DNA from: Phenylobacterium parvum
Lineage (GTDB): Bacteria; Pseudomonadota; Alphaproteobacteria; Caulobacterales; Caulobacteraceae
Direction: 5' to 3'
Assembly: GCF_003150835.1 (NCBI RefSeq)
Contig: NZ_CP029479.1
Span: 1,897,501 to 1,961,500, forward strand
Length of the DNA: 64,000 nt
This document shows, piece after piece, positions 36,751-44,820 of this stretch. Every line of letters starts with the position of its first letter. The stretch's first letter is position 1. The notes under the pieces are model-generated. The model was not told where the DNA came from and did not search any database. It saw only the letters and a list, made by a program, of their open reading frames with translations. Made by a program: the position numbers and the translations under genes.

Positions 36751-37173
36751 TCAGCGCCGGACGCCGGCGTCGAGGCGTTCCATCAGGTTGCGCAGGTCCT
36801 GCCAGCGGTTCTGCGCGGCGAGGCCAGCCTGCTCAGGCCAGGTCTCGGGGTTGGCGATGTCGTAGGCCGGGCCACCCTTCTTGAGGATGTCCTTCAGGGC
36901 CGACTGGCTGGCCGCGGCCAGCAGGGCGAAGGTGCCCACGCCATTGGAGCGCAGCAGGTGCGCGATCTTCGGGCCAACGCCTTCGATGATCTCGAGGTTG
37001 TCAGGGCCGCTGACCACGAAGCCGGCGGCCTTGGCCGCGGCGTAGTCAATGCCCGGGGCGGCGGCGATGGTCGAGGCGGCGAGCCGTCCACGGCCAAGGA
37101 GCCAGCTTGCCAGCCAGCCCAGCAGGGCGCCCGCAAGGAGCCCCCACAGGTTGCAGAGAATGAATTGGAGCAT
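36751..37173 (-). CDS. Membrane-anchored helix-hairpin-helix protein
   Basis: 140 residues. An N-terminal membrane segment (NLWGLLAGALLGWLASWLLG, about 8-27) is followed by a helix-hairpin-helix domain with DNLEIIEGVGPKIAHLLR (about 57-74) and the ending DIANPETWPEQAGLAAQNRW seen in a widespread group of HhH proteins that includes some predicted T-cell-type or ribosomal-protein-linked families. The role is unknown. GGGAGG sits 5 nt before the ATG at 37173. Forms an operon with the OmpA-like gene; both have one membrane anchor. Confidence 0.78.
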   Translation of the reverse strand: MLQFILCNLWGLLAGALLGWLASWLLGRGRLAASTIAAAPGIDYAAAKAAGFVVSGPDNLEIIEGVGPKIAHLLRSNGVGTFALLAAASQSALKDILKKGGPAYDIANPETWPEQAGLAAQNRWQDLRNLMERLDAGVRR

Positions 37174-37597
37174 CAAGTCCTCCCGGATTGAGGTGTCGTT
37201 TTCTATAAACTCAAAGGCTTACTTCAGGGATCAAGACGCGCCGGAATCGCCCGTCCATCACCCCGGCCGGCGCCGGACGGGGAGGTCCCCGGACCGGCTA
37301 CGGCCTGTCTACTAAGACCTGAATATCATGTTCAGAAAGTAATAATCATAAAACTTATGCGATGCCCCTCCCCGGCCCCCCGGCCCGACAGGGTTTCCCC
37401 ACCGGTCAGCCCACTTCCGGGGCCTGGCGAAGTGATCTTCCAGGCGTCTGTGCTCCGCCTTGCTGGCCTGGACGTGTCGGAATCCAGACAAACTCGGTCC
37501 ATCAGACAGATTCACATACGGACAACACGGCGCATCCGGCGCACGACTGTGCGGGCCGGCGCCGGGACGCAGGAAGCGCGCCCGGACCCTGGGGGCC
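37174..37597. other. 424-nt gap without a convincing gene
   Basis: This gap lies upstream of the HhH/OmpA operon and beyond the end of the amidohydrolase gene. It has an AT-rich patch (about 37319-37360) unusual for the region, including CTGAATATCATGTTCAG (5-bp arms, 7-nt spacer, 37319-37335), and a second AT-rich patch at 37198-37222 just before the HhH gene, a likely promoter area. A possible 67-codon minus-strand frame here lacks a ribosome site and family similarity. Confidence 0.5.
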
Positions 37598-38800
37598 TCA
37601 GGCCGCGACAGTCGCCTTCCGGTCCACCCGCGCGTTCGGGAAGATGCGCAGGAAGTTCTCGGCGTAGAACTTGTCCCGCACGCTGGCCGGCCGCTCGCCG
37701 AGCGAGGCCTCGAAGCGGCCGATCGGGTTCCGGCCGCCCTCGATGTGCGGATAGTCGCTCGAGAAGAGGTAGAGGTCCTCGTTCGACTGGTCGATGAAGT
37801 TGCCGACCTCCTCGAAGACGAAGGGGGTGAAGGCCAGCTGCTGGGTGATCTGCTCGGAGGGCGTCCGGTGCAGGCCCTGCAGGTTGGCGTCGTTGCGGCT
37901 CCAGTGCTTCACCACCCAGTCCAGGCGGCGCAGCAGTTCGGGAACCCAGCCGGCGCCCAGCTCCACCGCCGCGCCCTTCAGGCCCGGATTGCGGTGCAGG
38001 ACCCCGTCCAGGATCATCATGGTCAGGAACTGCTCGGGCCCCTCGTGCAGGACGGCCACGTCCTTGGTGCGCAGGTTCTCCCCGCCGCCCAGCCAGTCCT
38101 TGGTCGGCGGCCGGCCATTATTCATCCAGGCCTTGGCCAGTTGCAGGGGCGCGCCGCCCACGTGCAGGACGAAGGGGACGCCGGCCTCGGCCAGCTTCGC
38201 CCAGAAGGGGTCGAAGTCGACATGGCCCGGCGAGCGGTCCAGGGGCGCCCGGTGCGGCACCCACACGGCCTTGAGGTTGCTGGCCAGCACGAAGTCCAGC
38301 TCTTTCAGGGCCAGCTCCGGGTCGTCCAACGGAATGGCCGCCACGCCCATCAGCCGGTCGTCGGCGGCGCAGAAGTCGATCATGTGCCGGTTGTGCGCCC
38401 GGGTCGCGCCATAGCGCAGCCGGCTCTCCAGCTTGCTGGACGGCGAGAAGGGCATGCGCAGGCTGTGGGTGGCGAAGACCAGCTGCTTGCGGAAGCCCAG
38501 GAGGTCCATGGCGGTGCGCCGGTCGCCGGGATTGAAGGCCCCGAGGGCCTGGATCTCCTTGGACTTCTCGATCAGGGCGTCGCCCAGGGCCACCTGCGCC
38601 GCCACGTGCTCATCGCTGTGCTTCCCGCCCTGGTCCATGATCACCGCCACCTCCTCGTCGGTGACGATGGAGGCCGAATAGGACACCTCGGGGATCTCAT
38701 CCCTCAGGCCCGGGTCGGCATAGCGCTTGAGGAAGTCCGGCAGCTCCATGATGTGGCTGTCGGCGTCATAGATGTCGCGGTCCGCCGGCGCATAGGCCAT
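37598..38800 (-). CDS. Amidohydrolase family protein (amidohydrolase 2 type)
   Basis: 400 residues. The TIM-barrel metal-binding start is DIYDADSHIMELPDFL (D-x-H), with further ligands suggested by PFVLHVGG (His) and FSSDYPHIEGG (Asp, about 345-355). This matches the ACMSD/TIM-barrel hydrolase group (PF04909), which performs decarboxylation or hydrolysis, often of aromatic or lactone intermediates. Neighbours are acyl-CoA catabolism genes 1-8 kb away, so a catabolic role is plausible. Substrate unknown. Confidence 0.85.
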   Translation of the reverse strand: MAYAPADRDIYDADSHIMELPDFLKRYADPGLRDEIPEVSYSASIVTDEEVAVIMDQGGKHSDEHVAAQVALGDALIEKSKEIQALGAFNPGDRRTAMDLLGFRKQLVFATHSLRMPFSPSSKLESRLRYGATRAHNRHMIDFCAADDRLMGVAAIPLDDPELALKELDFVLASNLKAVWVPHRAPLDRSPGHVDFDPFWAKLAEAGVPFVLHVGGAPLQLAKAWMNNGRPPTKDWLGGGENLRTKDVAVLHEGPEQFLTMMILDGVLHRNPGLKGAAVELGAGWVPELLRRLDWVVKHWSRNDANLQGLHRTPSEQITQQLAFTPFVFEEVGNFIDQSNEDLYLFSSDYPHIEGGRNPIGRFEASLGERPASVRDKFYAENFLRIFPNARVDRKATVAA

Positions 38801-39005
38801 GGTCGTCTCCCCCGGATGGCGTTCTTTTGGACGCAGACTATGGGGTCAAGTCCGGGCGGAGGGCAAGGCGGGGCGATCCGACACCTTGTCGCCCCACCCG
38901 CGCCGGAAAATCGCCCATCCGATGCCGCCCAGTGCAGGAGTCCTCGGGACTCAGCGTCGGCGGCGGGGGTCGATGCTTGATGAAATCATAGCTCAGGAGC
39001 TATAT

Positions 39006-39377
39006 TTGAACTGGGTCGTACTCTTCCATGAAGCGTTTGATCCGGAGTTTGAGCGACTTCCCGAGATCGTTCAGGATGAACTGCTTGCGACGGCCCTGCT
39101 CCTGCAGGAGCTCGGGCCTAAGTTGGGACGGCCCCATGTGGACACCCTGAAGGGCTCGGATTTCGCGAACATGAAGGAACTCAGGTTCGCAGCAGACCAG
39201 GGTGTCTGGCGGGTCGCCTTCGCCTTTGATCCGGATCGGCAGGCCATCCTGCTGGTCGCCGGCGACAAGTCAGGGGGCGGGGAGAAACGGTTCTACCGGG
39301 GCCTGATCGCCCGTGCAGATACGCGGTATCGGCGGCACCTGGTCAGGCGCGGCGAGGAGGGGCGGAAAAGAACGTGA
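39006..39377 (+). CDS. Type II toxin, HigB/Gp49-like (RelE/ParE superfamily)
   Basis: About 123 residues from a TTG with AGGAG six nt upstream; this start gives an N-terminus (LNWVVLFHEAFDPEFERLP) typical of the Gp49-like toxins (PF05973). An ATG at 38973 would add 11 residues. Family blocks are LGRPHVDTLKGSDFANMKELRF and RQAILLVAGDKSGGGEKRFYRGLI. Such toxins are usually ribosome-dependent mRNA interferases. The stop overlaps the antitoxin ATG (TGATG). Toxin-first order fits HigBA. Confidence 0.85.
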   Translation: MNWVVLFHEAFDPEFERLPEIVQDELLATALLLQELGPKLGRPHVDTLKGSDFANMKELRFAADQGVWRVAFAFDPDRQAILLVAGDKSGGGEKRFYRGLIARADTRYRRHLVRRGEEGRKRT

Positions 39378-39712
39378 TGCAACGTAAGCTGGATGAGGTG
39401 ATCGCCACCCTGCCCGAGGCGCGACGCAGGCGCGTCGAGGCGCGGGCTCAGGCCCTGATGAGCCAGGTCGAGGGCCTGGGAGAACTGCGGCGCGCCGCGG
39501 GCAAGGCCCAGGTCGAGATCGCCAGGGCGCTTGGCGTTCGCCAGCCTACCGTTTCCCGGATGGAGCGGCAGGCCGACATGTACCTCTCGACCCTGCGGAA
39601 ATATGTGGAGGCCATGGGCGGCGAACTGGAAATCGTCGTCAGGCTGCCCTCACGCGAGACCGTCAGACTGGAGCGCCTGGGCGACATGACCGCTGGCCAG
39701 TCCGAGGCCTGA
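39377..39712 (+). CDS. Type II antitoxin, HigA-like XRE-family regulator
   Basis: 111 residues with a helix-turn-helix at about 43-75 (KAQVEIARALGVRQPTVSRMER) and the C-terminal segment YVEAMGGELEIVVRLP typical of HigA/XRE antitoxins paired with Gp49-like toxins. It should bind the toxin and repress the shared promoter. ATG overlaps the toxin stop. Ends 2 nt before the stop of the convergent acyl-CoA dehydrogenase gene. Confidence 0.88.
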   Translation: MQRKLDEVIATLPEARRRRVEARAQALMSQVEGLGELRRAAGKAQVEIARALGVRQPTVSRMERQADMYLSTLRKYVEAMGGELEIVVRLPSRETVRLERLGDMTAGQSEA

Positions 39713-39714
39713 TC

Positions 39715-40944
39715 TCACAGCCCCAGCACAGCCTTCGCCATGATATTCCGTTGGATCTCATTGGTCCCGGCATAGATCGAGCCGGCGCGGTCGTTGAAGT
39801 ACTTGGGCGCGGCGATCCAGGCGTGGGGCGGGCCGGCCAGGAAGCCGTCGGCGGGGGGCGTGAAGCCCGGGGTCGGGCCGCCGAGGGCGCCGCCGTGGGG
39901 CTGCCAAGGGGCGGCGTAGACGCCGGCGGCCTCGACGGACAGCTCGGTCAGGCGCTGGCTGAGCTCGGTGGAGACCGTCTTCATCAGCGAGCTTTCGGCG
40001 CCCGGCGCCTCGCCGTTGGACAGGCGCGACATGACCCTCAGCTCGATGGCCTCCAGGGCGGCGATGTCGATCCCGGCCTGGGCCAGGCGGGCGGCGTAGC
40101 CGGGTTCGTCGATGAGGCGGCGGCCGTCCGCGTCCGGCGTGCGGGCGATCTCGGCCAGGCGCTCCAGGCGAACGCCCAGGCCCGGCGCGGCGGCCGAGCC
40201 GCCCCGCTCGAACTGCATGAGGTATTTGGCGACGGTCCAGCCCTCGCCCACCCGGCCCACCACATTGGCCCTGGGCACGCGCACATTGGTGAAGAAGACG
40301 TCGTTCTGGATGTGCTCGCCCGAGAGCATGAGGATAGGCTTCACCTCGACGCCGGGCGTGGTCATGTCGATGAGCAGGAAGGTGATGCCCTGCTGGGGAA
40401 TGGCCTCGCGGCTCGTGCGGACCAGGCAGAAGATCCAGTTCGCCTCGTGGGCGTGGGTGGTCCATAGCTTGTGGCCGTTGCAGACGAAGTCGTCCCCGTC
40501 CTCCACCGCGCTCATCTGCAGGGAGGCGAGGTCCGAGCCGGAGCCGGGCTCCGAATAGCCCTGGCACCAGAAGTGCTCGCCCGAGAGCATGGGCGGCAGG
40601 AAGCGGTCCTGCTGGGCCTTCGTCCCGTGGCCGATCAGGACCGGGCCGCACATGCCGATGCCCATGGGCGAGACGGGCGGGGCGCCGGCCAGGGCCGCCT
40701 CCCGCGCCCAGATGTAGCGCTGCACCACCGACCAGCCGGCGCCGCCGAACTCGCGGGGCCAGGCCGGGGCGACCCAGCCGCGGGCGTGCAGCTTCTTCTG
40801 CCAGGCCATGCCGGTGGCGTGGTCGGCGTAGACGCTGGTCATGGCCCGCCCCTTGGCGCGCAGGTCCGGCGTCAGCTCGGCGTCGAGGAAGGCGAGGACC
40901 TCGTCCCGGAAGGCGCGGTCGGCGTCACTCCAGGCGAGGTCCAT
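39715..40944 (-). CDS. Acyl-CoA dehydrogenase family protein
   Basis: 409 residues, FAD-dependent acyl-CoA dehydrogenase fold: helical N-domain (FRDEVLAFLDAEL), YSEPGSGSDLASLQMSA and GHKLWTTHAHEANW in the middle, and the C-terminal GTNEIQRNIMAKAVLGL. It resembles the steroid- and terpenoid-linked members that often work as heteromers, but homo-oligomers are possible. The start at 40944 is chosen by family fit. It lies 5 nt downstream of the thiolase stop, in one operon. Confidence 0.9.
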   Translation of the reverse strand: MDLAWSDADRAFRDEVLAFLDAELTPDLRAKGRAMTSVYADHATGMAWQKKLHARGWVAPAWPREFGGAGWSVVQRYIWAREAALAGAPPVSPMGIGMCGPVLIGHGTKAQQDRFLPPMLSGEHFWCQGYSEPGSGSDLASLQMSAVEDGDDFVCNGHKLWTTHAHEANWIFCLVRTSREAIPQQGITFLLIDMTTPGVEVKPILMLSGEHIQNDVFFTNVRVPRANVVGRVGEGWTVAKYLMQFERGGSAAAPGLGVRLERLAEIARTPDADGRRLIDEPGYAARLAQAGIDIAALEAIELRVMSRLSNGEAPGAESSLMKTVSTELSQRLTELSVEAAGVYAAPWQPHGGALGGPTPGFTPPADGFLAGPPHAWIAAPKYFNDRAGSIYAGTNEIQRNIMAKAVLGL

Positions 40945-40949
40945 GGGCC

Positions 40950-42203
40950 TTACATCCGCTCGACGATGATGGCCGGGGCCATGCCGCCGGCGGCGCACAT
41001 GGTGACCAGGCCGCGCTTGAGGTCGCGGCGCTCCAGCTCGTCGATGATGGTGCCGATCAGGATGGAGCCGGTGGCGCCGATCGGGTGGCCCAGGGCCATG
41101 GCGCCGCCGTTCACATTGACCTTGTCGCGGTCGAGCCTGAGGTCGCGGATGAACTTCTCGGCGACGACGGCGAAGGCCTCGTTGATCTCCCACAGGTCGA
41201 TGTCGTCCGGGGTCAGGCCGGCCTTCTTCAGCACCTTGAGGGCGGCGGGGACCGGCGCGTTCAGCATCAGGGTCGGGCTGTCGCCGACATTGGCGGTGGC
41301 CACGACGCGGGCGCGGGGCTTCAGGCCGTTCCGGCGGGCGTAGTCCGGCGAGGCCAGCAGGACGGCGGCGGCGCCGTCGACCACCCCCGACGAGTTTCCG
41401 GCATGGTGGACGTGGGTGATCTTCAGGTCCGGATAGACCCGCTGGATCAGGCCGGCCAGGGTCGTGCCCTCCTTGTCCATGGGCACGTTGGCCATGGCCT
41501 CGAAGGAGGCCTTCAGGGAGGCCAGGCCCTCGCGGGTGGTCTCGGGGCGGGGGAACTCCTCGTGATCGAGGGCCACCGAGCCGTCCTCGTTCAGCACCGG
41601 CACCAGCGAACGGCTGAAACGGCCTTCCTTGATCGCCTGGGCGGCGCGCTGCTGGCTGACATAGGCCAGCTCGTCCAGGGCCTCGCGCGGGATGTTCTCC
41701 AGGGTGGCGATGGCGTCGGCGCAGACGCCCTGGTGCGACTGCGGGTGCAGCTTGCGCAGGGCCGGGTTGCCGGCGTCCATCAGGGCCGGGCCGTCGAAGA
41801 AGGCGGCGGCCTGCGGCGCGCTGGAGGCGGTGTAGGACATCATCTCCGTGCCGCCGGCGATGATCAGGTCCTCCATGCCGGCCATGATCTGGGCGGCGGC
41901 CAGGTTCACCGTGGTGATGCCCGAGCCACAGAAGCGGTCCAGGGTCATGCCGCTGGCCCGGACGTCGAAGCCGGCGGCCAGGGCGGACATGCGGCCCAGG
42001 TCGTTGCCCTGCTTGCCCCGCTGGGAGGAGGTGCCCCAGATCACGTCGTCGACTTCATTGGTCTTGATGTCGTTGCGCTGGGCGATGCCCTTCAGGACGG
42101 TGGCCGCCAGGTGCTGCGGGTGGAAGTCCGCCAGGGCGCCCTTGCCCACCTTGCCGATGCCCCGCGGCGTGCGCGCCGCGTCGATGATCCAGGCCTCACC
42201 CAT
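40950..42203 (-). CDS. Acetyl-CoA acetyltransferase (thiolase)
   Basis: 417 residues. The acyl-carrying Cys is in LDRFCGSGI (about 90), the His in GHPIGATG and the second Cys in CAAGGMAPAI at the C-terminus, so all catalytic residues are kept. It cleaves or forms 3-ketoacyl-CoA. The ATG at 42203 is preceded by GGGAG. The frame remains open for 1.3 kb upstream, but that is a shadow of the opposite-strand M28-like gene. First gene of the thiolase-acyl-CoA dehydrogenase operon. Confidence 0.93.
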   Translation of the reverse strand: MGEAWIIDAARTPRGIGKVGKGALADFHPQHLAATVLKGIAQRNDIKTNEVDDVIWGTSSQRGKQGNDLGRMSALAAGFDVRASGMTLDRFCGSGITTVNLAAAQIMAGMEDLIIAGGTEMMSYTASSAPQAAAFFDGPALMDAGNPALRKLHPQSHQGVCADAIATLENIPREALDELAYVSQQRAAQAIKEGRFSRSLVPVLNEDGSVALDHEEFPRPETTREGLASLKASFEAMANVPMDKEGTTLAGLIQRVYPDLKITHVHHAGNSSGVVDGAAAVLLASPDYARRNGLKPRARVVATANVGDSPTLMLNAPVPAALKVLKKAGLTPDDIDLWEINEAFAVVAEKFIRDLRLDRDKVNVNGGAMALGHPIGATGSILIGTIIDELERRDLKRGLVTMCAAGGMAPAIIVERM

Positions 42204-42329
42204 CTTGCGTCTCCCGTTCGTGTGCGCCGTCGCGCGGCGATGAAGACGCACTTTGAGCGCCGGACGCGACGTCAGGGAAGCCCCTTTCGACGGGATTGCC
42301 TGCCGGGCCGGGCGCGCTAGAAGGGGGCC

Positions 42330-42581
42330 ATGACCGAAACACCCCCCGCCGACACGCCCCCCGACCGCCTCTGCGTCGATCCCGACAGCCCCTGGCACGA
42401 CGCCGACGTCCTCGCCCGCGGCGTGGGGGTGCGCTTCAAGGGGGCCGAGAAGACCAATGTCGAGGAGTACTGCATCTCCGAGGGCTGGGTCCGCCTGGCC
42501 GTCGGCAAGACGGTGGACCGGCGCGGCAAGTCGATGACCATGCTGCTCAAGGGCCCGGTCGAGGCCTGGTTCGAGAGCTGA
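42330..42581 (+). CDS. DUF3297 family protein
   Basis: 83 residues matching the small proteobacterial family DUF3297 (DRLCVDPDSPWHDADVL start, KGVGVRFKG-like core, SMTMLLKGPVEAWFE end). Function unknown; cytoplasmic by appearance. Its stop is 4 nt before the M28-like gene start, implying co-transcription. Confidence 0.85.
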   Translation: MTETPPADTPPDRLCVDPDSPWHDADVLARGVGVRFKGAEKTNVEEYCISEGWVRLAVGKTVDRRGKSMTMLLKGPVEAWFES

Positions 42582-42585
42582 GGCC

Positions 42586-43875
42586 GTGGCGGCAGGGCCC
42601 TCCGATCCCACCCGCAGGGGCGTGGTCGCCGGGGCCGCGGCCGCGCCGCTGGCGGCGGGGCCGGCCCTTTCGCAGGACCTGATCTCCATCCGCACCGACC
42701 TCGAGACCTGGGTCGCCATGGGCGACAAGGCGTCGGGGGGACCCGGAGACAGGGACTCCGGCGCCTGGATGGAGAGCCGGCTGAAGCGGTTCGGATACCG
42801 GACGCAAAGGCAGGCCTTCGAAGCGCCCTCCCACCGTCCTGGCGTCGTCGCCCTGACGCTGGGGAATACGTCCGTGCAGGGTGTGGCCCAGGGGCCCGCC
42901 AGGGTCACAGGACCGGGGGGCGTCACCGGCGCCCTGACGTGGGGGATACCCGCCTCCCCCTCGGGGGGCGCCCTGGTGTTCATGGACCTGCCCGCGCGAC
43001 GCTGGTCGAGCGTCCGCCAGGCCGAGCTCCGGGACCTCCCGGACCGGGTCCGGGCCTCCGGCGCCGCCGGCCTCCTCCTCGTCACGAACGGACCGACCGG
43101 CGAGGCCATCGCCCTGAATGCGCCGGCCGGGGCGCCGCCCTTCGGCGTTCCGACCCTGGTCCTCGCCCCGAAGGACGCCGGGCCCGTCCTGGCCGCCGCC
43201 CGGGAGGGCCAGACGGCGCGGCTGGTCATCGACGGCGAGGCCGGCCAGCGCCCCGCCTTCAACCTCATCGGGCGGATCGACCGCGGAAAGGGCAGGACGG
43301 TGATCCTGTCGACGCCGCGCTCGGGCTGGTTCACCTGCGCCGGCGAGCGCGGGCCAGGCGTCGCCCTGTGGCTGGCCCTCCTGCCCTGGATGGCCAAGCG
43401 CCTGAAAAACCACGACATCGTCGTCGTCTCCGCCAGCGGGCACGAGTATGAGAACCTGGGCGCCGAGGCCTTCCTGCACGGGGAGGCGCCGGACCCGAAG
43501 CGGACCGCCCTGTGGGTCCACCTGGGCGCCGGCATCGCCGCCCGGGACTGGGAGGAGACGCCTCAGGGCCTTGAGCCCCTGGACCGCCCCGACCCGGCGA
43601 GGGTGCTGATGGGATCAGCCCATCTCGTTGAGATCCTGAAGGAAAGCTTCGCCGGCGAGGCCGGGCTGGACGCCCCCCTCCCCGCCGGGCCGGCGGCCGC
43701 GGGCGAGCTGGCCGAGATCCTGAAGGCCGGCTACCCCGCCGCCTTCGGCGTGTTCGGGGCCCACCGCTTCCACCACACGACCCTCGACGACGCCCGCTGC
43801 CTGGACCCCGCCTTCGTGGAGCGCCTGCTCCCCCGCTTCCAGGCCGCCATCCTGAAGGCCCTCGGCGAGGCCTGA
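42586..43875 (+). CDS. M28-peptidase-like protein with degenerate metal site, Tat-type signal
   Basis: 429 residues from a GTG. The N-terminus has a twin-arginine-like signal (TRRGVVAGAAAAPLAAG, about 9-25). The layout resembles M28 peptidases: a PA-like insert (about 70-215) within an aminopeptidase fold. Where M28 enzymes carry HxD, this one reads LSTPRSGWFTC; SGHEYENLGAEAF and the late His in HRFHHTTLDD are kept. Most zinc ligands therefore seem lost, so peptidase activity is doubtful. Preceded by DUF3297 and followed by a hairpin and a crotonase gene. Confidence 0.65.
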   Translation: MAAGPSDPTRRGVVAGAAAAPLAAGPALSQDLISIRTDLETWVAMGDKASGGPGDRDSGAWMESRLKRFGYRTQRQAFEAPSHRPGVVALTLGNTSVQGVAQGPARVTGPGGVTGALTWGIPASPSGGALVFMDLPARRWSSVRQAELRDLPDRVRASGAAGLLLVTNGPTGEAIALNAPAGAPPFGVPTLVLAPKDAGPVLAAAREGQTARLVIDGEAGQRPAFNLIGRIDRGKGRTVILSTPRSGWFTCAGERGPGVALWLALLPWMAKRLKNHDIVVVSASGHEYENLGAEAFLHGEAPDPKRTALWVHLGAGIAARDWEETPQGLEPLDRPDPARVLMGSAHLVEILKESFAGEAGLDAPLPAGPAAAGELAEILKAGYPAAFGVFGAHRFHHTTLDDARCLDPAFVERLLPRFQAAILKALGEA

Positions 43876-43884
43876 CTTCCCCTT

Positions 43885-43903
43885 GCCTGACCCCGGGTCA
43901 GGC
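43885..43903. terminator. Short perfect hairpin between genes
   Basis: GCCTGACC and GGTCAGGC form an 8-bp perfect stem with a 3-nt loop, 10 nt after the M28-like stop. There is no T-run, so it may act as a weak terminator or an mRNA-stabilising hairpin. Confidence 0.35.
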
Positions 43904-43952
43904 CGCATCAATTGGCGGCGTGACAGAGGGGCCCGGCCCCCGGGGAGGACGC

Positions 43953-44813
43953 ATGACCTACGAGACCCTGCTCTGGGAACAGGACGGCCCCGTCCTGACC
44001 CTGACCCTCAACCGTCCCGACAAGCTGAACGCCTACACGGCGACCATGGGCCTGGAGATCGAGGACGCCTTCGTGCGCGCCGACGAGGACGACAGCGTGC
44101 GGGTGATCATCGTCACCGGCGCCGGCCGGGCCTTCTGCGCCGGGGCGGACATCTCCTCGGGCGCGGGGGCGTTCGACGCAAAGGCCGAGGGCTCGGTGGC
44201 CTTTGGCGACGCCGGGACGACGGCGCGGCGGCGCTCGGGCGGCGGCTTCGTCGGCGCCATCTTCAACTGCCGCAAGCCCATCATCGCGGCCCTGAACGGC
44301 GCGGCGGTGGGGGTGGGCGCGACCCTGACCCTGCCCATGGACATCCGCATCGCGGCCAGGGGCGCCCGGATCGGTTTTGTCTTCGCCCGGCGGGGCCTGG
44401 TGCCCGAGGCCGGCAGCGCCTGGTTCCTGCCCCGGCTGGTGGGCCTGCCCACCGCCCTGCGCTGGTGCCTCTCCGGCGCCCTGATCCAAGCCGAGGAGGC
44501 GAAGGCCGGCGGCCTGGTGGCCGAGGTGGTGGAGCCCGAGGCCCTGATGGACCGCGCCCGGGAGCTGGCCCGGGAGATCGCCGAGAACACCGCCCCCGTC
44601 TCCGTGGCCCTGACCCGGCAGATGCTGTGGCGCTTCAGCGGCGAGCCCGACCCCTGGGGCGCCCTGAAGGTGGACGGCGCCATGGCCATGACCCTGGGCG
44701 CCGGCCCCGACGTGCGCGAGGGCGTCTCGGCCTTCCTGGAGAAGCGCGCGCCTGACTTCCCCGGCAAGGTCTCCAGCGACATGCCGCCCCAGTACCCCTG
44801 GTGGAAGGACTGA
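43953..44813 (+). CDS. Enoyl-CoA hydratase/isomerase (crotonase) family protein
   Basis: 286 residues. Crotonase motifs are GAGRAFCAGADISS (about 63-76), NGAAVGVGATLTLPMDIRIA and ARRGLVPEAGSAWFLPRLVG, with the catalytic Glu. The protein is slightly longer than typical, with a C-terminal tail ending PPQYPWWKD. GGGGAGG lies before the ATG. It precedes the P450 gene by 7 nt, so the two are an operon, probably acting on the same CoA-linked or hydrophobic substrate class. Confidence 0.9.
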   Translation: MTYETLLWEQDGPVLTLTLNRPDKLNAYTATMGLEIEDAFVRADEDDSVRVIIVTGAGRAFCAGADISSGAGAFDAKAEGSVAFGDAGTTARRRSGGGFVGAIFNCRKPIIAALNGAAVGVGATLTLPMDIRIAARGARIGFVFARRGLVPEAGSAWFLPRLVGLPTALRWCLSGALIQAEEAKAGGLVAEVVEPEALMDRARELAREIAENTAPVSVALTRQMLWRFSGEPDPWGALKVDGAMAMTLGAGPDVREGVSAFLEKRAPDFPGKVSSDMPPQYPWWKD

Positions 44814-44820
44814 CCCCGCC

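Noticed and set aside
42204..43535. Extension of the thiolase frame upstream to 43535
   Set aside because: The added 443 codons are antisense to the DUF3297 and M28-like genes and lack any thiolase similarity; the ATG at 42203 with a ribosome site fits the family start.
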